DNA of 64,000 bases, taken from positions 806,001 through 870,000 of the forward strand of contig NZ_CP025804.1 of the NCBI RefSeq assembly GCF_003352085.1, written 5' to 3'. The notes below the pieces were generated by a model. The model ran no database searches and had not been told where the DNA came from. It saw only the letters and a program-made list of their open reading frames with translations. Within the stretch, counting starts at the first letter, position 1. Every line of letters begins with the position of its first letter. This document shows, piece after piece, positions 1 through 7,524 of this stretch. Made by a program: the position numbers and the translations under genes. The stretch is from Sulfitobacter sp. SK012. GTDB taxonomy: Bacteria; Pseudomonadota; Alphaproteobacteria; Rhodobacterales; Rhodobacteraceae.

Positions 1-1
1 T

Positions 2-598
2 GGCGCGTTTATCGTGCCTGGTCTCATCATGCTTAGCGTCATCACTCAGGCGATTTCCAACGCGAGCTTTGGTATCTATTTTCCGAAATTCATTGGGACG
101 TTTTCTGAATTGCTCTCGGCGCCCATCAACTTTCTCGAAATCGTTATGGGTTATGTCGGAGCGGCAGCGACCAAGGCTTTGTTTATTGGAGTCATCATCC
201 TGATCACGGCGTTCTTCTTTGTTGATATCTCTATCCAACACCCGCTGGCGATGGTGATGTTTCTCCTTCTGACCTGCATCAGCTTTTCATTGATGGGCTT
301 TATCATCGGGATTTGGGCCACCAATTTTGAACAGCTGCAGTTGGTGCCGTTGTTGGTCGTGACACCATTGGTGTTTCTTGGAGGATCGTTTTATTCGATC
401 TCCATGTTGCCGCCGGTGTGGCAGGTTATCTCGCATTTCAATCCGGTGGTGTACCTTATCTCGGGCTTTCGGTGGTCGTTCTTTGGCTCCGCGGATGTGC
501 CCATCGCGATAAGTCTTGTGGCCATTGCTGGGTTCACGGCGCTATGCCTTGGCGTCATCTGGTGGATTTTCCGCACAGGCTGGCGTATCCGCCAGTAA
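2..598 (+). CDS. ABC-2 type exporter permease (5' partial)
   Basis: C-terminal part of an inner-membrane permease of the ABC-2 family, which exports a substrate using a separate ATPase encoded outside the window. The reading frame is open from the first bases, so the true start lies upstream. About 199 codons remain, with five or six hydrophobic segments. The stretch around codons 120-150, with [17 protein letters not shown] followed by an [12 protein letters not shown] motif, is typical of the last helices of ABC-2 permeases of the YadH/NodJ type. The substrate cannot be inferred. The next gene, an SppA-like peptidase, starts 54 bases downstream. Confidence 0.8.
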   Translation, partial: GAFIVPGLIMLSVITQAISNASFGIYFPKFIGTFSELLSAPINFLEIVMGYVGAAATKALFIGVIILITAFFFVDISIQHPLAMVMFLLLTCISFSLMGFIIGIWATNFEQLQLVPLLVVTPLVFLGGSFYSISMLPPVWQVISHFNPVVYLISGFRWSFFGSADVPIAISLVAIAGFTALCLGVIWWIFRTGWRIRQ

Positions 599-652
599 TT
601 CCTCGTCCTCTGCGCCTTGTTACCGATGCGCCGCACCTCTACATGGGTTTGT

Positions 653-1450
653 ATGAAACGTTGGCTTCCCTTTGTAAAATCCGAGCCCACAGTCGCGGTT
701 ATCCGACTGTCTGGCATGATCAGCAGCTCAGGGCGCGGTGCGCTCAATGACGCGGCTCTAGCACCTGCAATCGAGAAGGCCTTTTCCAAAGGCAAACCCG
801 CAGCCGTCGCGCTTGAGATAAACTCTCCTGGCGGTAGCCCTGTGCAGTCCTCGTTGATTGGCGCGCGCATCCGTCGCTTGGCAGAAGAAAAAGACATTCC
901 GGTTCTCGCCTTTGTCGAAGATGTGGCTGCGTCTGGTGGCTATTGGCTCGCAGTGGCCGCGGATGAGATTTACGCTGACCCCAGTTCGGTCGTTGGCTCT
1001 GTTGGAGTTATTTCGGCAGGGTTTGGTTTGCACGAATTCATCAACCGCTACGGGGTTGAGCGGCGCGTTTATACTGCGGGACAATCGAAATCGATGCTGG
1101 ATCCGTTTAGGCCCGAACAGCCCGAAGATGTTGCCCGGCTCAAAACGCTACTCGAAGATATCCACGTCAATTTCAAGGATCACATCAGTGCCCGACGCGC
1201 GGGCAAGATTACGACCGATCAGGATTTGTTCACCGGCGAGATCTGGTTGGCAAAGCGTGCGGTTGAGCTGGGGCTGATTGACGGAATTGATCATATCAAA
1301 CCGCATCTCCAGAAACGCTTTGGGATGAAAGTCCAAATCAAGCAGTACGGCACCAAAAAGGGCCTTTTGTCCCGCTTTGGCGCACATGCGGTGAGTGATG
1401 CGGTGCAGGGCATTGAGGAACGCGCGGCCTTTGCGCGGTTTGGCCTCTGA
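653..1450 (+). CDS. S49 family signal peptide peptidase (SppA-like)
   Basis: Membrane-associated serine protease of family S49 that degrades cleaved signal peptides or misfolded membrane proteins. Start ATG 653 gives 265 aa; an in-frame ATG at 617 would add twelve unconvincing residues. Ser94 lies in VAASGGYW and Lys146 in AGQSKSMLD; the spacing of 52 matches the Ser-Lys dyad of the Bacillus SppA form, so this is the short single-domain type. The oxyanion-type motif NSPGGSP is at 58-64. There is no strong N-terminal membrane helix, so location is uncertain. The neighbour at 1452 follows immediately and may be cotranscribed. Confidence 0.87.
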   Translation: MKRWLPFVKSEPTVAVIRLSGMISSSGRGALNDAALAPAIEKAFSKGKPAAVALEINSPGGSPVQSSLIGARIRRLAEEKDIPVLAFVEDVAASGGYWLAVAADEIYADPSSVVGSVGVISAGFGLHEFINRYGVERRVYTAGQSKSMLDPFRPEQPEDVARLKTLLEDIHVNFKDHISARRAGKITTDQDLFTGEIWLAKRAVELGLIDGIDHIKPHLQKRFGMKVQIKQYGTKKGLLSRFGAHAVSDAVQGIEERAAFARFGL

Positions 1451-1451
1451 T

Positions 1452-1619
1452 ATGGTATTCAAGATCGTCATTCTGTTTTTGGTGTTCATGGGCGTGCTGG
1501 GTTGGTTCGGTAAAATGCACTGGATCGGTGGCAAAACTCTTTCGCAAAAGAAATGCCGCGGTTGCGGTCGATACCGCATCGGTAAAGGCACATGCAGCTG
1601 TGGGGAGCGTCGCGGATGA
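1452..1619 (+). CDS. small membrane protein with zinc-ribbon tail
   Basis: A 55-residue protein with one N-terminal membrane helix (residues 2-18) followed by a basic tail holding two cysteine pairs, CRGC and CSC, that probably bind one zinc ion. Start ATG 1452 is two bases after the sppA stop; a longer frame from 1395 lies inside sppA and is unlikely. Its end overlaps the start of the antiporter gene by four bases, so the two are probably coupled in translation. Short proteins of this form occur in Rhodobacteraceae, but I know no function for them. Confidence 0.68.
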   Translation: MVFKIVILFLVFMGVLGWFGKMHWIGGKTLSQKKCRGCGRYRIGKGTCSCGERRG

Positions 1620-2572
1620 TCCTGCCGTGGTTGCTCTCGGGGCTTGGCCTTGTGATTTTGCTATTGGCAGGAGACGCGTTGGTAAAAGGGGCGGTGAACC
1701 TTAGTCTTCGACTGGGTATTCCGGCGCTGATCGTCAGCCTAACCATCGTCGCGTTTGGGACGTCCGCACCAGAGTTGCTGATCTCGATCAAGGCTATACT
1801 GGACGATGTTCCGGGCTTGGCATTGGGGAATGTGGTTGGCTCCAATACGGCGAATATACTGCTGGTTTTAGGTGTGCCTGCGCTACTGGCGACGATGCAT
1901 ACGTCGGAATGTAATACGCGAAAAACCTATAATTTTATGATCACGGCCAGTTTGCTGTTCATCGCGCTGGCGTTCCGTGGGGTCTTTGATTGGATCGCGG
2001 GGCTGATCTTGCTTTCTGCACTTGGCTACGTTTTGTTTGATGCTTTCCGGGATGCACATAGCCACCGCCGGGCCTGCCGAAATGACGATCCCGATGAAGA
2101 GGTTGAGGGCGCTGACCCTGAAATGCCGGGCTGGCGGATTGCTGTCTTTTTGGTGTTGGGCATGATTGGTCTGCCGTTAGGGGCATCGTTGCTGGTTGAT
2201 AATGCCACGATCATCGCACGGGCCTATGGGATCAGCGATACGGTGATCGGTTTGACATTGGTTGCCATCGGTACCTCGTTGCCAGAACTTGCGACAACCG
2301 TGATGGCCGCCCTGCGTCGGCAGGCGGATGTGGCCTTGGGCAACGTTATCGGTTCCAACATGTTCAACCTGCTTGCGATCATCGGTATCGCGAGCCTTGT
2401 CGGGCCGATTAATGTCGATCCTGAATTCCTGCGCTTTGATCTGTGGGTTATGCTTGCGGCGTCGCTCTTGCTGATCCCGTTTGTCTATTTTCGCCGTGAT
2501 ATTACGAGGGTTTGGGGCATCGTATTGGTGGTGCTTTATGTGGTCTATCTGATAGTGGTGTTGACCGTATGA
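1616..2572 (+). CDS. calcium/sodium antiporter (CaCA family, YrbG-like)
   Basis: Inner-membrane cation exchanger of the CaCA superfamily, expected to swap Ca2+ (or K+) against Na+ or H+. The 318-residue protein is built from two homologous halves, each carrying the ion-binding repeat: GTSAPE at 48-53 and GTSLPE at 219-224, each followed by a GNVVGSN or GNVIGSN element. An acidic hydrophilic loop (about 150-172) separates the halves. ATG 1616 overlaps the upstream stop as ATGA, which fixes the start against a TTG-type start at 1592. The stop overlaps the next gene in the same way. Confidence 0.92.
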   Translation: MILPWLLSGLGLVILLLAGDALVKGAVNLSLRLGIPALIVSLTIVAFGTSAPELLISIKAILDDVPGLALGNVVGSNTANILLVLGVPALLATMHTSECNTRKTYNFMITASLLFIALAFRGVFDWIAGLILLSALGYVLFDAFRDAHSHRRACRNDDPDEEVEGADPEMPGWRIAVFLVLGMIGLPLGASLLVDNATIIARAYGISDTVIGLTLVAIGTSLPELATTVMAALRRQADVALGNVIGSNMFNLLAIIGIASLVGPINVDPEFLRFDLWVMLAASLLLIPFVYFRRDITRVWGIVLVVLYVVYLIVVLTV

Positions 2573-3348
2573 GCCGGGCGTTGGTCACAGGAGCAGGCCA
2601 CAGGCTGGGCCGTGCCACTGCGCTTTATCTAGGCGCGCGCGGCTATGATGTGGCCGTCCACTACGCAAGTTCTGCGGAGGGGGCTGAGGCAACGGTTGCT
2701 GAGTTGCGGGCAATGGGCCGCAACGCGGTGGCACTTCAGGCGGATTTGCTCAGCGAGGACGCAACTCAAGAATTGTTGCCGCGGGCGGTTGAAGCTTTGG
2801 GAGGGCCAATCACTTGCCTGATCAACAATGCTTCGATCTTTGAACACGACACGATCGAAACAGCGACCCGTGAAAGTTGGGACCGGCATATCGGGTCAAA
2901 CCTGCGTGCGCCTTTTGTCTTGATACAGGCAATGGCTGCGCAAAACCTTAAGGCCAAAAACGACATAAACGGCGAAGCTCAAGCGACAGGTTTGATCGTG
3001 AATATGGTCGACCAGCGCGTGCGCAAGCTAACGCCAGAGTTCATGACTTATACCGTAGCCAAGATGGGGCTGTGGGCGCTGACACAGACCACCGCTCAGG
3101 CACTGGCCCCGGCGATCCGGGTCAATGCGATTGGGCCAGGTCCCACGCTCCGAGGGGGTCGTCAAAGTCACGAACATTTTGCAGAGCAACGCGCCAATAC
3201 GGTGTTGGAACGCGGATCAAATCCGAGCGACATAACTGCGGCGATCGGCTTCTTTTTGGATGCGCCTGCGGTCACAGGACAGCTTATGTGTGTAGATGGT
3301 GGGCAGCACCTTGGGTGGCAAACACCGGATGTAATTGGCGTCGAATAG
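2569..3348 (+). CDS. folM: short-chain dehydrogenase, pteridine reductase-like (FolM/PTR1 type)
   Basis: NADPH-dependent reductase of the SDR family, most like dihydromonapterin/dihydrofolate or pteridine reductases. The 259-residue protein has the variant nucleotide motif TGAGHRLG (7-14), in which Arg replaces the usual glycine-rich ending; TGxxxRxG marks this subgroup. Asp148, Tyr161 and Lys165 have the spacing of the PTR1 catalytic triad, with Asp in place of the usual SDR serine. The C-terminal GGQHL is also typical. ATG 2569 overlaps the antiporter stop. Substrate identity is inferred from motifs only; an ordinary SDR of other specificity is possible. Confidence 0.72.
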   Translation: MSRALVTGAGHRLGRATALYLGARGYDVAVHYASSAEGAEATVAELRAMGRNAVALQADLLSEDATQELLPRAVEALGGPITCLINNASIFEHDTIETATRESWDRHIGSNLRAPFVLIQAMAAQNLKAKNDINGEAQATGLIVNMVDQRVRKLTPEFMTYTVAKMGLWALTQTTAQALAPAIRVNAIGPGPTLRGGRQSHEHFAEQRANTVLERGSNPSDITAAIGFFLDAPAVTGQLMCVDGGQHLGWQTPDVIGVE

Positions 3349-3636
3349 CACGGCAGACGCTTTGGAGTTTTCCACGCCCTTAATATTGGTTACAGTTTCG
3401 TTACAGATATATGAACGTTTTCAGAGGGTTGTTACGCGGAAAAAAAATTTTCGTTTAAAATCAGGGCGTTGAAAATCTGCCAATTTTTTAGGCAACCCGA
3501 TGAAGCACCTTATCTTTAACGAAATTCTGTAGATCACGGAAAGTTATCGGCAGAGTTATCCACAGGTTTGGTGGACATGTTTTGTCTTGAACCCGTCCAA
3601 TAGCCAGTGCAGCCAAACGGAGAATCACGCGCTCTT
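3349..3636. other. AT-rich intergenic region upstream of uvrC
   Basis: A 288-base gap, among the longest in the window and clearly richer in A and T than its flanks, including an A8T4 run near 3440. I find no convincing ORF or tRNA. It holds a perfect DnaA box (listed separately) and presumably the uvrC promoter. No clear rho-independent terminator for the SDR gene is visible. Confidence 0.6.
3556..3564 (+). promoter_or_regulatory. DnaA box (TTATCCACA)
   Basis: A perfect 9-mer TTATCCACA, with a second weaker TTATCGGCA (two mismatches) at 3544-3552, 12 bases away start to start, in the AT-rich gap before uvrC. One strong box is not an origin. It may let DnaA affect uvrC transcription, or titrate DnaA. 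Confidence 0.5.
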
Positions 3637-5502
3637 ATGACATCCCCCGACGTTCCGATAAAAACAGGCCACGAGGTTATTCAGGCCTACCTCAAGACGA
3701 TCGACGGATCGCCGGGCGTTTACCGAATGCTCGATAGTGAAAGCCGCGTGCTTTATGTCGGTAAGGCGCGCAATTTGCGGGCACGGGTCAGCAGTTATGC
3801 ACGGCCAACGGGGCACACTGGGCGTATCATGCGGATGATCGCGAACACGGCCTCGATGATGTTCCTGACCACTCGGACAGAGACCGAAGCACTGCTCTTG
3901 GAGCAAAACCTGATCAAGCAGCTCAAGCCCAAATTCAACGTGCTGCTGCGCGATGACAAGAGTTTCCCAAATATACTTGTGACAGCTGATCATGATTATC
4001 CACAGATCAAAAAGCACAGAGGTGCCAAAAAGGAAAAGGGTGCGTATTACGGTCCTTTCGCCAGTGCGGGGGCGGTGAACAGGACGCTCAATCAGCTACA
4101 ACGGGTCTTCTTGTTGCGCGACTGTTCCAATGCGATGTTTGAGAGCCGCACCCGCCCCTGTTTGCAGCATCAGATAAAGCGGTGCTCGGCCCCATGTGTC
4201 GGTAAGATTTCTGCCAGCGATTATACCCAGACCGTCCGCGACGCCGAAAAGTTCCTGGCAGGAAAGAACGCTGATATTCAGAATCGTCTAGCGACCGAAA
4301 TGAATACCGCATCCGAGGCGATGGAATTTGAACGGGCCGCAGCACTACGTGATCGGATCAAGGCGCTGACACAAGTGCAGACAGCACAAGGTATCAACCC
4401 CAAAGGCGTATCTGAGGCTGACATTATTGCGCTGCATTTGCAGGACGGGCAGGCCTGTGTTCAGGTGTTTTTCATCCGGTCGGGCCAGAACTGGGGAAAC
4501 CACGATTATTATCCACGCGTGGGCGCGGATGTGGATGCAGCAGAGGTGCTGGAGGCGTTCATCGGGCAGTTTTATGATACCCGCGAACCGCCACGCCAGT
4601 TGATTTTGTCCAACGAGATCGAAAGCCCTGATCTGATGGCTGACGCGCTGAGTATCAAGCTAGGCCGCAAGGTCGAACTGTTGGTGCCACAGCGCGGCGA
4701 AAAGGCCGAACTAGTTGACGGTGCGCTGCGCAATGCTCGCGAAAGTCTGGCGCGCAAAATGGCCGAAACCGCGACACAGACGAAGTTGCTGGCGGGGCTC
4801 GCTGAGGCGTTTGATTTGGAAACCCCGCCAGATCGGATCGAAGTCTATGACAACTCGCACATCCAAGGGGCCTTTGCGGTTGGCGCGATGGTCGTGGCCG
4901 GGCCAGAGGGAATGATCAAAAATCAGTACCGCAAATTCAACATCCGTGGTGAAAACCTGACACCGGGTGATGATTTCGGCATGATGAAAGAAGTGCTCAC
5001 CCGCCGCTTTAAACGCCTGCTCAAAGAGGATCCGGAACGAACAAGTGGGACTTGGCCGGACCTGTTGTTGATCGATGGTGGTGCAGGGCAGGTGAGTGCT
5101 GTGGCTTCGATCATGCGTGAATATGGTGTCGAAGATATTCCTATGGTTGGCGTGGCCAAAGGTGTGGACCGAGATGCAGGTAAGGAAGAATTCCACCGCG
5201 TTGGCAAAACCGTAAAGGCGCTGCGGCACAATGATCCAGTGCTCTATTTCGTGCAGCGGATGCGGGATGAAGCGCACCGATTTGCCATTGGGACGCACCG
5301 GGCCAAGCGGGCAAAGACTGTGGGGGCCACACCGCTTGATGATGTGCCGGGCGTCGGGGCGGGGCGCAAACGCGCGCTGTTGGCGCATTTCGGATCAGCA
5401 AAAGCTGTGGGGCGGGCGAACCTTGGGGATCTCAAGGCCGTTGATGGGATATCTGATGCGCTGGCTGAAACGATCTATGCCTATTTCCATGAAGGCAGCT
5501 GA
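3637..5502 (+). CDS. uvrC: excinuclease ABC subunit C
   Basis: Nuclease subunit of the UvrABC nucleotide excision repair complex, which cuts on both sides of a DNA lesion. The 621-residue protein shows the N-terminal GIY-YIG domain (GVYRM and LYVGKARNL, about 28-45), a CxxC-rich linker region (CSAPCVG), a UVR motif around 220-245 (FERAAALRDRI), the RNase H-like 5'-incision domain (YDNSHIQG and LLIDGGAGQ) and a C-terminal helix-hairpin-helix pair (DDVPGVGAGRKRALL). ATG 3637 with GGAG upstream is preferred over a GTG at 3607, which has no visible ribosome site. pgsA follows after 133 bases. Confidence 0.96.
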   Translation: MTSPDVPIKTGHEVIQAYLKTIDGSPGVYRMLDSESRVLYVGKARNLRARVSSYARPTGHTGRIMRMIANTASMMFLTTRTETEALLLEQNLIKQLKPKFNVLLRDDKSFPNILVTADHDYPQIKKHRGAKKEKGAYYGPFASAGAVNRTLNQLQRVFLLRDCSNAMFESRTRPCLQHQIKRCSAPCVGKISASDYTQTVRDAEKFLAGKNADIQNRLATEMNTASEAMEFERAAALRDRIKALTQVQTAQGINPKGVSEADIIALHLQDGQACVQVFFIRSGQNWGNHDYYPRVGADVDAAEVLEAFIGQFYDTREPPRQLILSNEIESPDLMADALSIKLGRKVELLVPQRGEKAELVDGALRNARESLARKMAETATQTKLLAGLAEAFDLETPPDRIEVYDNSHIQGAFAVGAMVVAGPEGMIKNQYRKFNIRGENLTPGDDFGMMKEVLTRRFKRLLKEDPERTSGTWPDLLLIDGGAGQVSAVASIMREYGVEDIPMVGVAKGVDRDAGKEEFHRVGKTVKALRHNDPVLYFVQRMRDEAHRFAIGTHRAKRAKTVGATPLDDVPGVGAGRKRALLAHFGSAKAVGRANLGDLKAVDGISDALAETIYAYFHEGS

Positions 5503-5635
5503 GCGCAAGCGGATGCGCCCGATGACCCTAAAGAGCTGCCACATTGCGCATGCCCTTCAGGAATACTATGGCGAAAGAAAGCTGGTAAGCTGCTTGGTGC
5601 TTTTACACCGGCGGGACGCGATGTAGGGTAACGAT

Positions 5636-6301
5636 ATGACGTGGAATCTGCCAAATATACTAACGCTGATACGGTTGCTTGCTGCGCCGGGTGTCGCTGT
5701 GATGTTTCTATATTTCACAAGACCTTATGCCGATTGGTTCGCATTGGTTTTATTCGTGTCTGCGGCAATAACGGATTGGTTCGATGGCTATCTGGCGCGG
5801 ACCTGGAAGCAAGAAACCAAACTTGGTGCCATGCTGGATCCGATTGCTGATAAGGCGATGGTGGTGATCGCGCTGATGGTGATTATTGGCTTTTCGAGCT
5901 GGTCACCTTGGTTGGTATTGCCCAGTACGGTGATCTTGTTTCGCGAAGTATTTGTGTCAGGGCTACGAGAATTTCTAGGCGATGTCGCAGGCACGCTGAA
6001 GGTCACGAAACTGGCGAAATGGAAGACCACATTTCAGATGATCGCGATCGCAGTTTTGTTCAGCCAGGGTGTGTTTGAACACTATCTGGGCATGTCGGTT
6101 TTCGGGATGGACCAAACGATGGTGGACGACATTATGGCTGGGCGTGAAGAGGACGTTCTGGGGCTGGGTTGGAAGCTGATGGGGATGGAATGGGCCGGAC
6201 GTATCGGCTTGATGTTGCTGTGGATTGCGGCTGCGCTTACGGCAATCACGGGTATTGATTACTTTATCAAGGCGATGCCGCATTTGCGGGAGGGTCGGTG
6301 A
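5636..6301 (+). CDS. pgsA: CDP-diacylglycerol-glycerol-3-phosphate 3-phosphatidyltransferase
   Basis: Integral membrane enzyme making phosphatidylglycerol phosphate from CDP-diacylglycerol and glycerol 3-phosphate, the committed step to phosphatidylglycerol and cardiolipin. The 221-residue protein contains the complete CDP-alcohol phosphotransferase signature: Asp47, Asp50-Gly51, Ala54-Arg55, Gly64, Asp68 and Asp72. At least four hydrophobic helices are visible. The segment between about 155 and 190, rich in acidic residues and methionine, extends the usual length slightly. Its stop codon overlaps the moaD start by one base (TGATG), placing a lipid gene at the head of a cofactor pair, a common order in Rhodobacteraceae. 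Confidence 0.94.
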   Translation: MTWNLPNILTLIRLLAAPGVAVMFLYFTRPYADWFALVLFVSAAITDWFDGYLARTWKQETKLGAMLDPIADKAMVVIALMVIIGFSSWSPWLVLPSTVILFREVFVSGLREFLGDVAGTLKVTKLAKWKTTFQMIAIAVLFSQGVFEHYLGMSVFGMDQTMVDDIMAGREEDVLGLGWKLMGMEWAGRIGLMLLWIAAALTAITGIDYFIKAMPHLREGR

Positions 6302-6546
6302 TGGATGTGCTCTATTTTGCTTGGGTTCGCGAGCGGATTGGTCTGCCGCGCGAACAGGTTCAGACACAGGCCGCGACGGTCGCAGACTTGGTAGCAGAAC
6401 TGTCGGCGCGCGAAGAAAGATATGCTTTGGCGTTCAGTGACTTGAGCGCGTTGCGTGTTGCCGTGGATCAAGAACTTAGCGATTTCTCAGCGCCGCTTGA
6501 TGGTGTGCGCGAGGTCGCGTTTTTTCCACCCATGACGGGGGGGTAG
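6301..6546 (+). CDS. moaD: molybdopterin synthase small (sulfur carrier) subunit
   Basis: Ubiquitin-like sulfur carrier that brings the dithiolene sulfurs to precursor Z in molybdopterin synthesis. The 81-residue protein ends in Thr-Gly-Gly; this C-terminal diglycine is adenylated and thiocarboxylated. The conserved FxPPMTGG ending is plain to see. ATG 6301 overlaps the pgsA stop; a GTG directly before it is a less likely start. moaE begins two bases after the stop, giving the two halves of the synthase in the correct order. Confidence 0.93.
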   Translation: MDVLYFAWVRERIGLPREQVQTQAATVADLVAELSAREERYALAFSDLSALRVAVDQELSDFSAPLDGVREVAFFPPMTGG

Positions 6547-6548
6547 CC

Positions 6549-6992
6549 ATGCGCGTTTCCGTGCAAGAAGCCCCTTTTGATTTGGGTCAGGAAACATCTG
6601 ATTTTGCCAGCGGGCACAAAGATTTAGGGGCCATTGTTACCTTTACAGGCGTGGTTCGCGACCTGCCCGACGACCCGCTTGAGGCGATGGAAATCGAGCA
6701 TTATCCCGGCATGACCGAAGCGGCGCTGCGCGAGATGGCGCAAACCGCCATGGAGCGGTTTTCACTGGGTGATGCGTTGGTTATTCATCGCCATGGCCGG
6801 CTGTTGCCGGGGGAGCAGATCATGATGGTTGCGACGGCGGCGCGGCACCGCAAGGACGCTTTTGAAGCCGCTGAATTCCTGATGGATTACCTTAAATCTC
6901 GGGCACCCTTCTGGAAGCGAGAGATTTCTGGAAAAGGGGCCTCTTGGGTCGTGTCGAAAGACGAGGATGAGGCGGCGCTGAAACGGTGGTGA
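6549..6992 (+). CDS. moaE: molybdopterin synthase catalytic subunit
   Basis: Large subunit of molybdopterin synthase, which converts precursor Z to molybdopterin using thiocarboxylated MoaD. The 147-residue protein keeps the two catalytic lysines, Lys116 and Lys123 in YLKSRAPFWKRE, with the same spacing as Lys119 and Lys126 of the E. coli enzyme, and the HRHGRL motif at 80-85. It is the last gene of the uvrC-pgsA-moaD-moaE run; the next gene is convergent. Confidence 0.95.
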   Translation: MRVSVQEAPFDLGQETSDFASGHKDLGAIVTFTGVVRDLPDDPLEAMEIEHYPGMTEAALREMAQTAMERFSLGDALVIHRHGRLLPGEQIMMVATAARHRKDAFEAAEFLMDYLKSRAPFWKREISGKGASWVVSKDEDEAALKRW

Positions 6993-7090
6993 GGCAACCT
7001 GCGGAAAGTGTGTGGCCCGTGGCCGCGAAAACCGTTGGTAAACGCCCGTAAAACAAGGCCAAGCCGGGATGCACGATGCGTACACACGAT

Positions 7091-7119
7091 GTGCACAACA
7101 TGTGCACCGGGACGTGCAC
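7091..7119. repeat. three GTGCAC palindromes at helical spacing
   Basis: Perfect GTGCAC hexamers begin at 7091, 7102 and 7114, that is 11 and 12 bases apart, in the gap between the convergent genes moaE and the coiled-coil membrane protein. The first two can also pair as a 6-bp hairpin with an AACAT loop. Role unknown; see findings. Confidence 0.55.
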
Positions 7120-7194
7120 GCTGATTCTGGTAACACGCCGCTCGGTAGACTTCTTTATGAAACAATAATGTCTGGGGAACGCCGGTAGGAAACC

Positions 7195-7524
7195 TTAGCT
7201 GGCCTGCTGCTGTTGCTCGATAAAGGCGCGCATTTCTTCGGCCTCGTGACGGGCATCGCGTAGGCCGTCCATGGCAGCGCGCAGCTCGGCTTCGGTTTGG
7301 GCCAGCTGATTGGTTAATTCTGCCTCGCGCTGCTGCAAATAGGTGATTGCCTGATCGCGGGTTTCTTCGGCTTCGTGGAGCTCTTGGCTCATTTTATCAA
7401 GCTGGGCCACGTCACCCGCAGCGACGCGCGTAAAGCGGTGCAAAAGCCAATTGGCGAACCATCCCAAACAGAAGGCCACAAACAGAATGATCGCTGTTGC
7501 CAGAACGAATTCAGTTCTGCTCAT
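7195..7524 (-). CDS. small membrane-anchored coiled-coil protein
   Basis: A 109-residue protein with one N-terminal membrane helix (about 7-29) and a long charged helix (about 40-105) of heptad type, rich in Glu, Gln and Ala, so it should form a coiled coil on one side of the membrane. It overlaps the end of the OmpA-family gene by 14 bases and is surely cotranscribed with it. Function unknown; an envelope-structuring or scaffold role beside the OmpA protein is only a guess from the pairing. Confidence 0.8.
   Translation of the reverse strand: MSRTEFVLATAIILFVAFCLGWFANWLLHRFTRVAAGDVAQLDKMSQELHEAEETRDQAITYLQQREAELTNQLAQTEAELRAAMDGLRDARHEAEEMRAFIEQQQQAS

Noticed and set aside
3607..3636. GTG start for uvrC
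   Set aside because: No ribosome site, and the ten extra residues do not fit the family; ATG 3637 has GGAG upstream.
3349..3636. Chromosomal replication origin
   Set aside because: Only one perfect DnaA box, no cluster of boxes, no dnaA, hemE, parAB or other usual origin neighbours.
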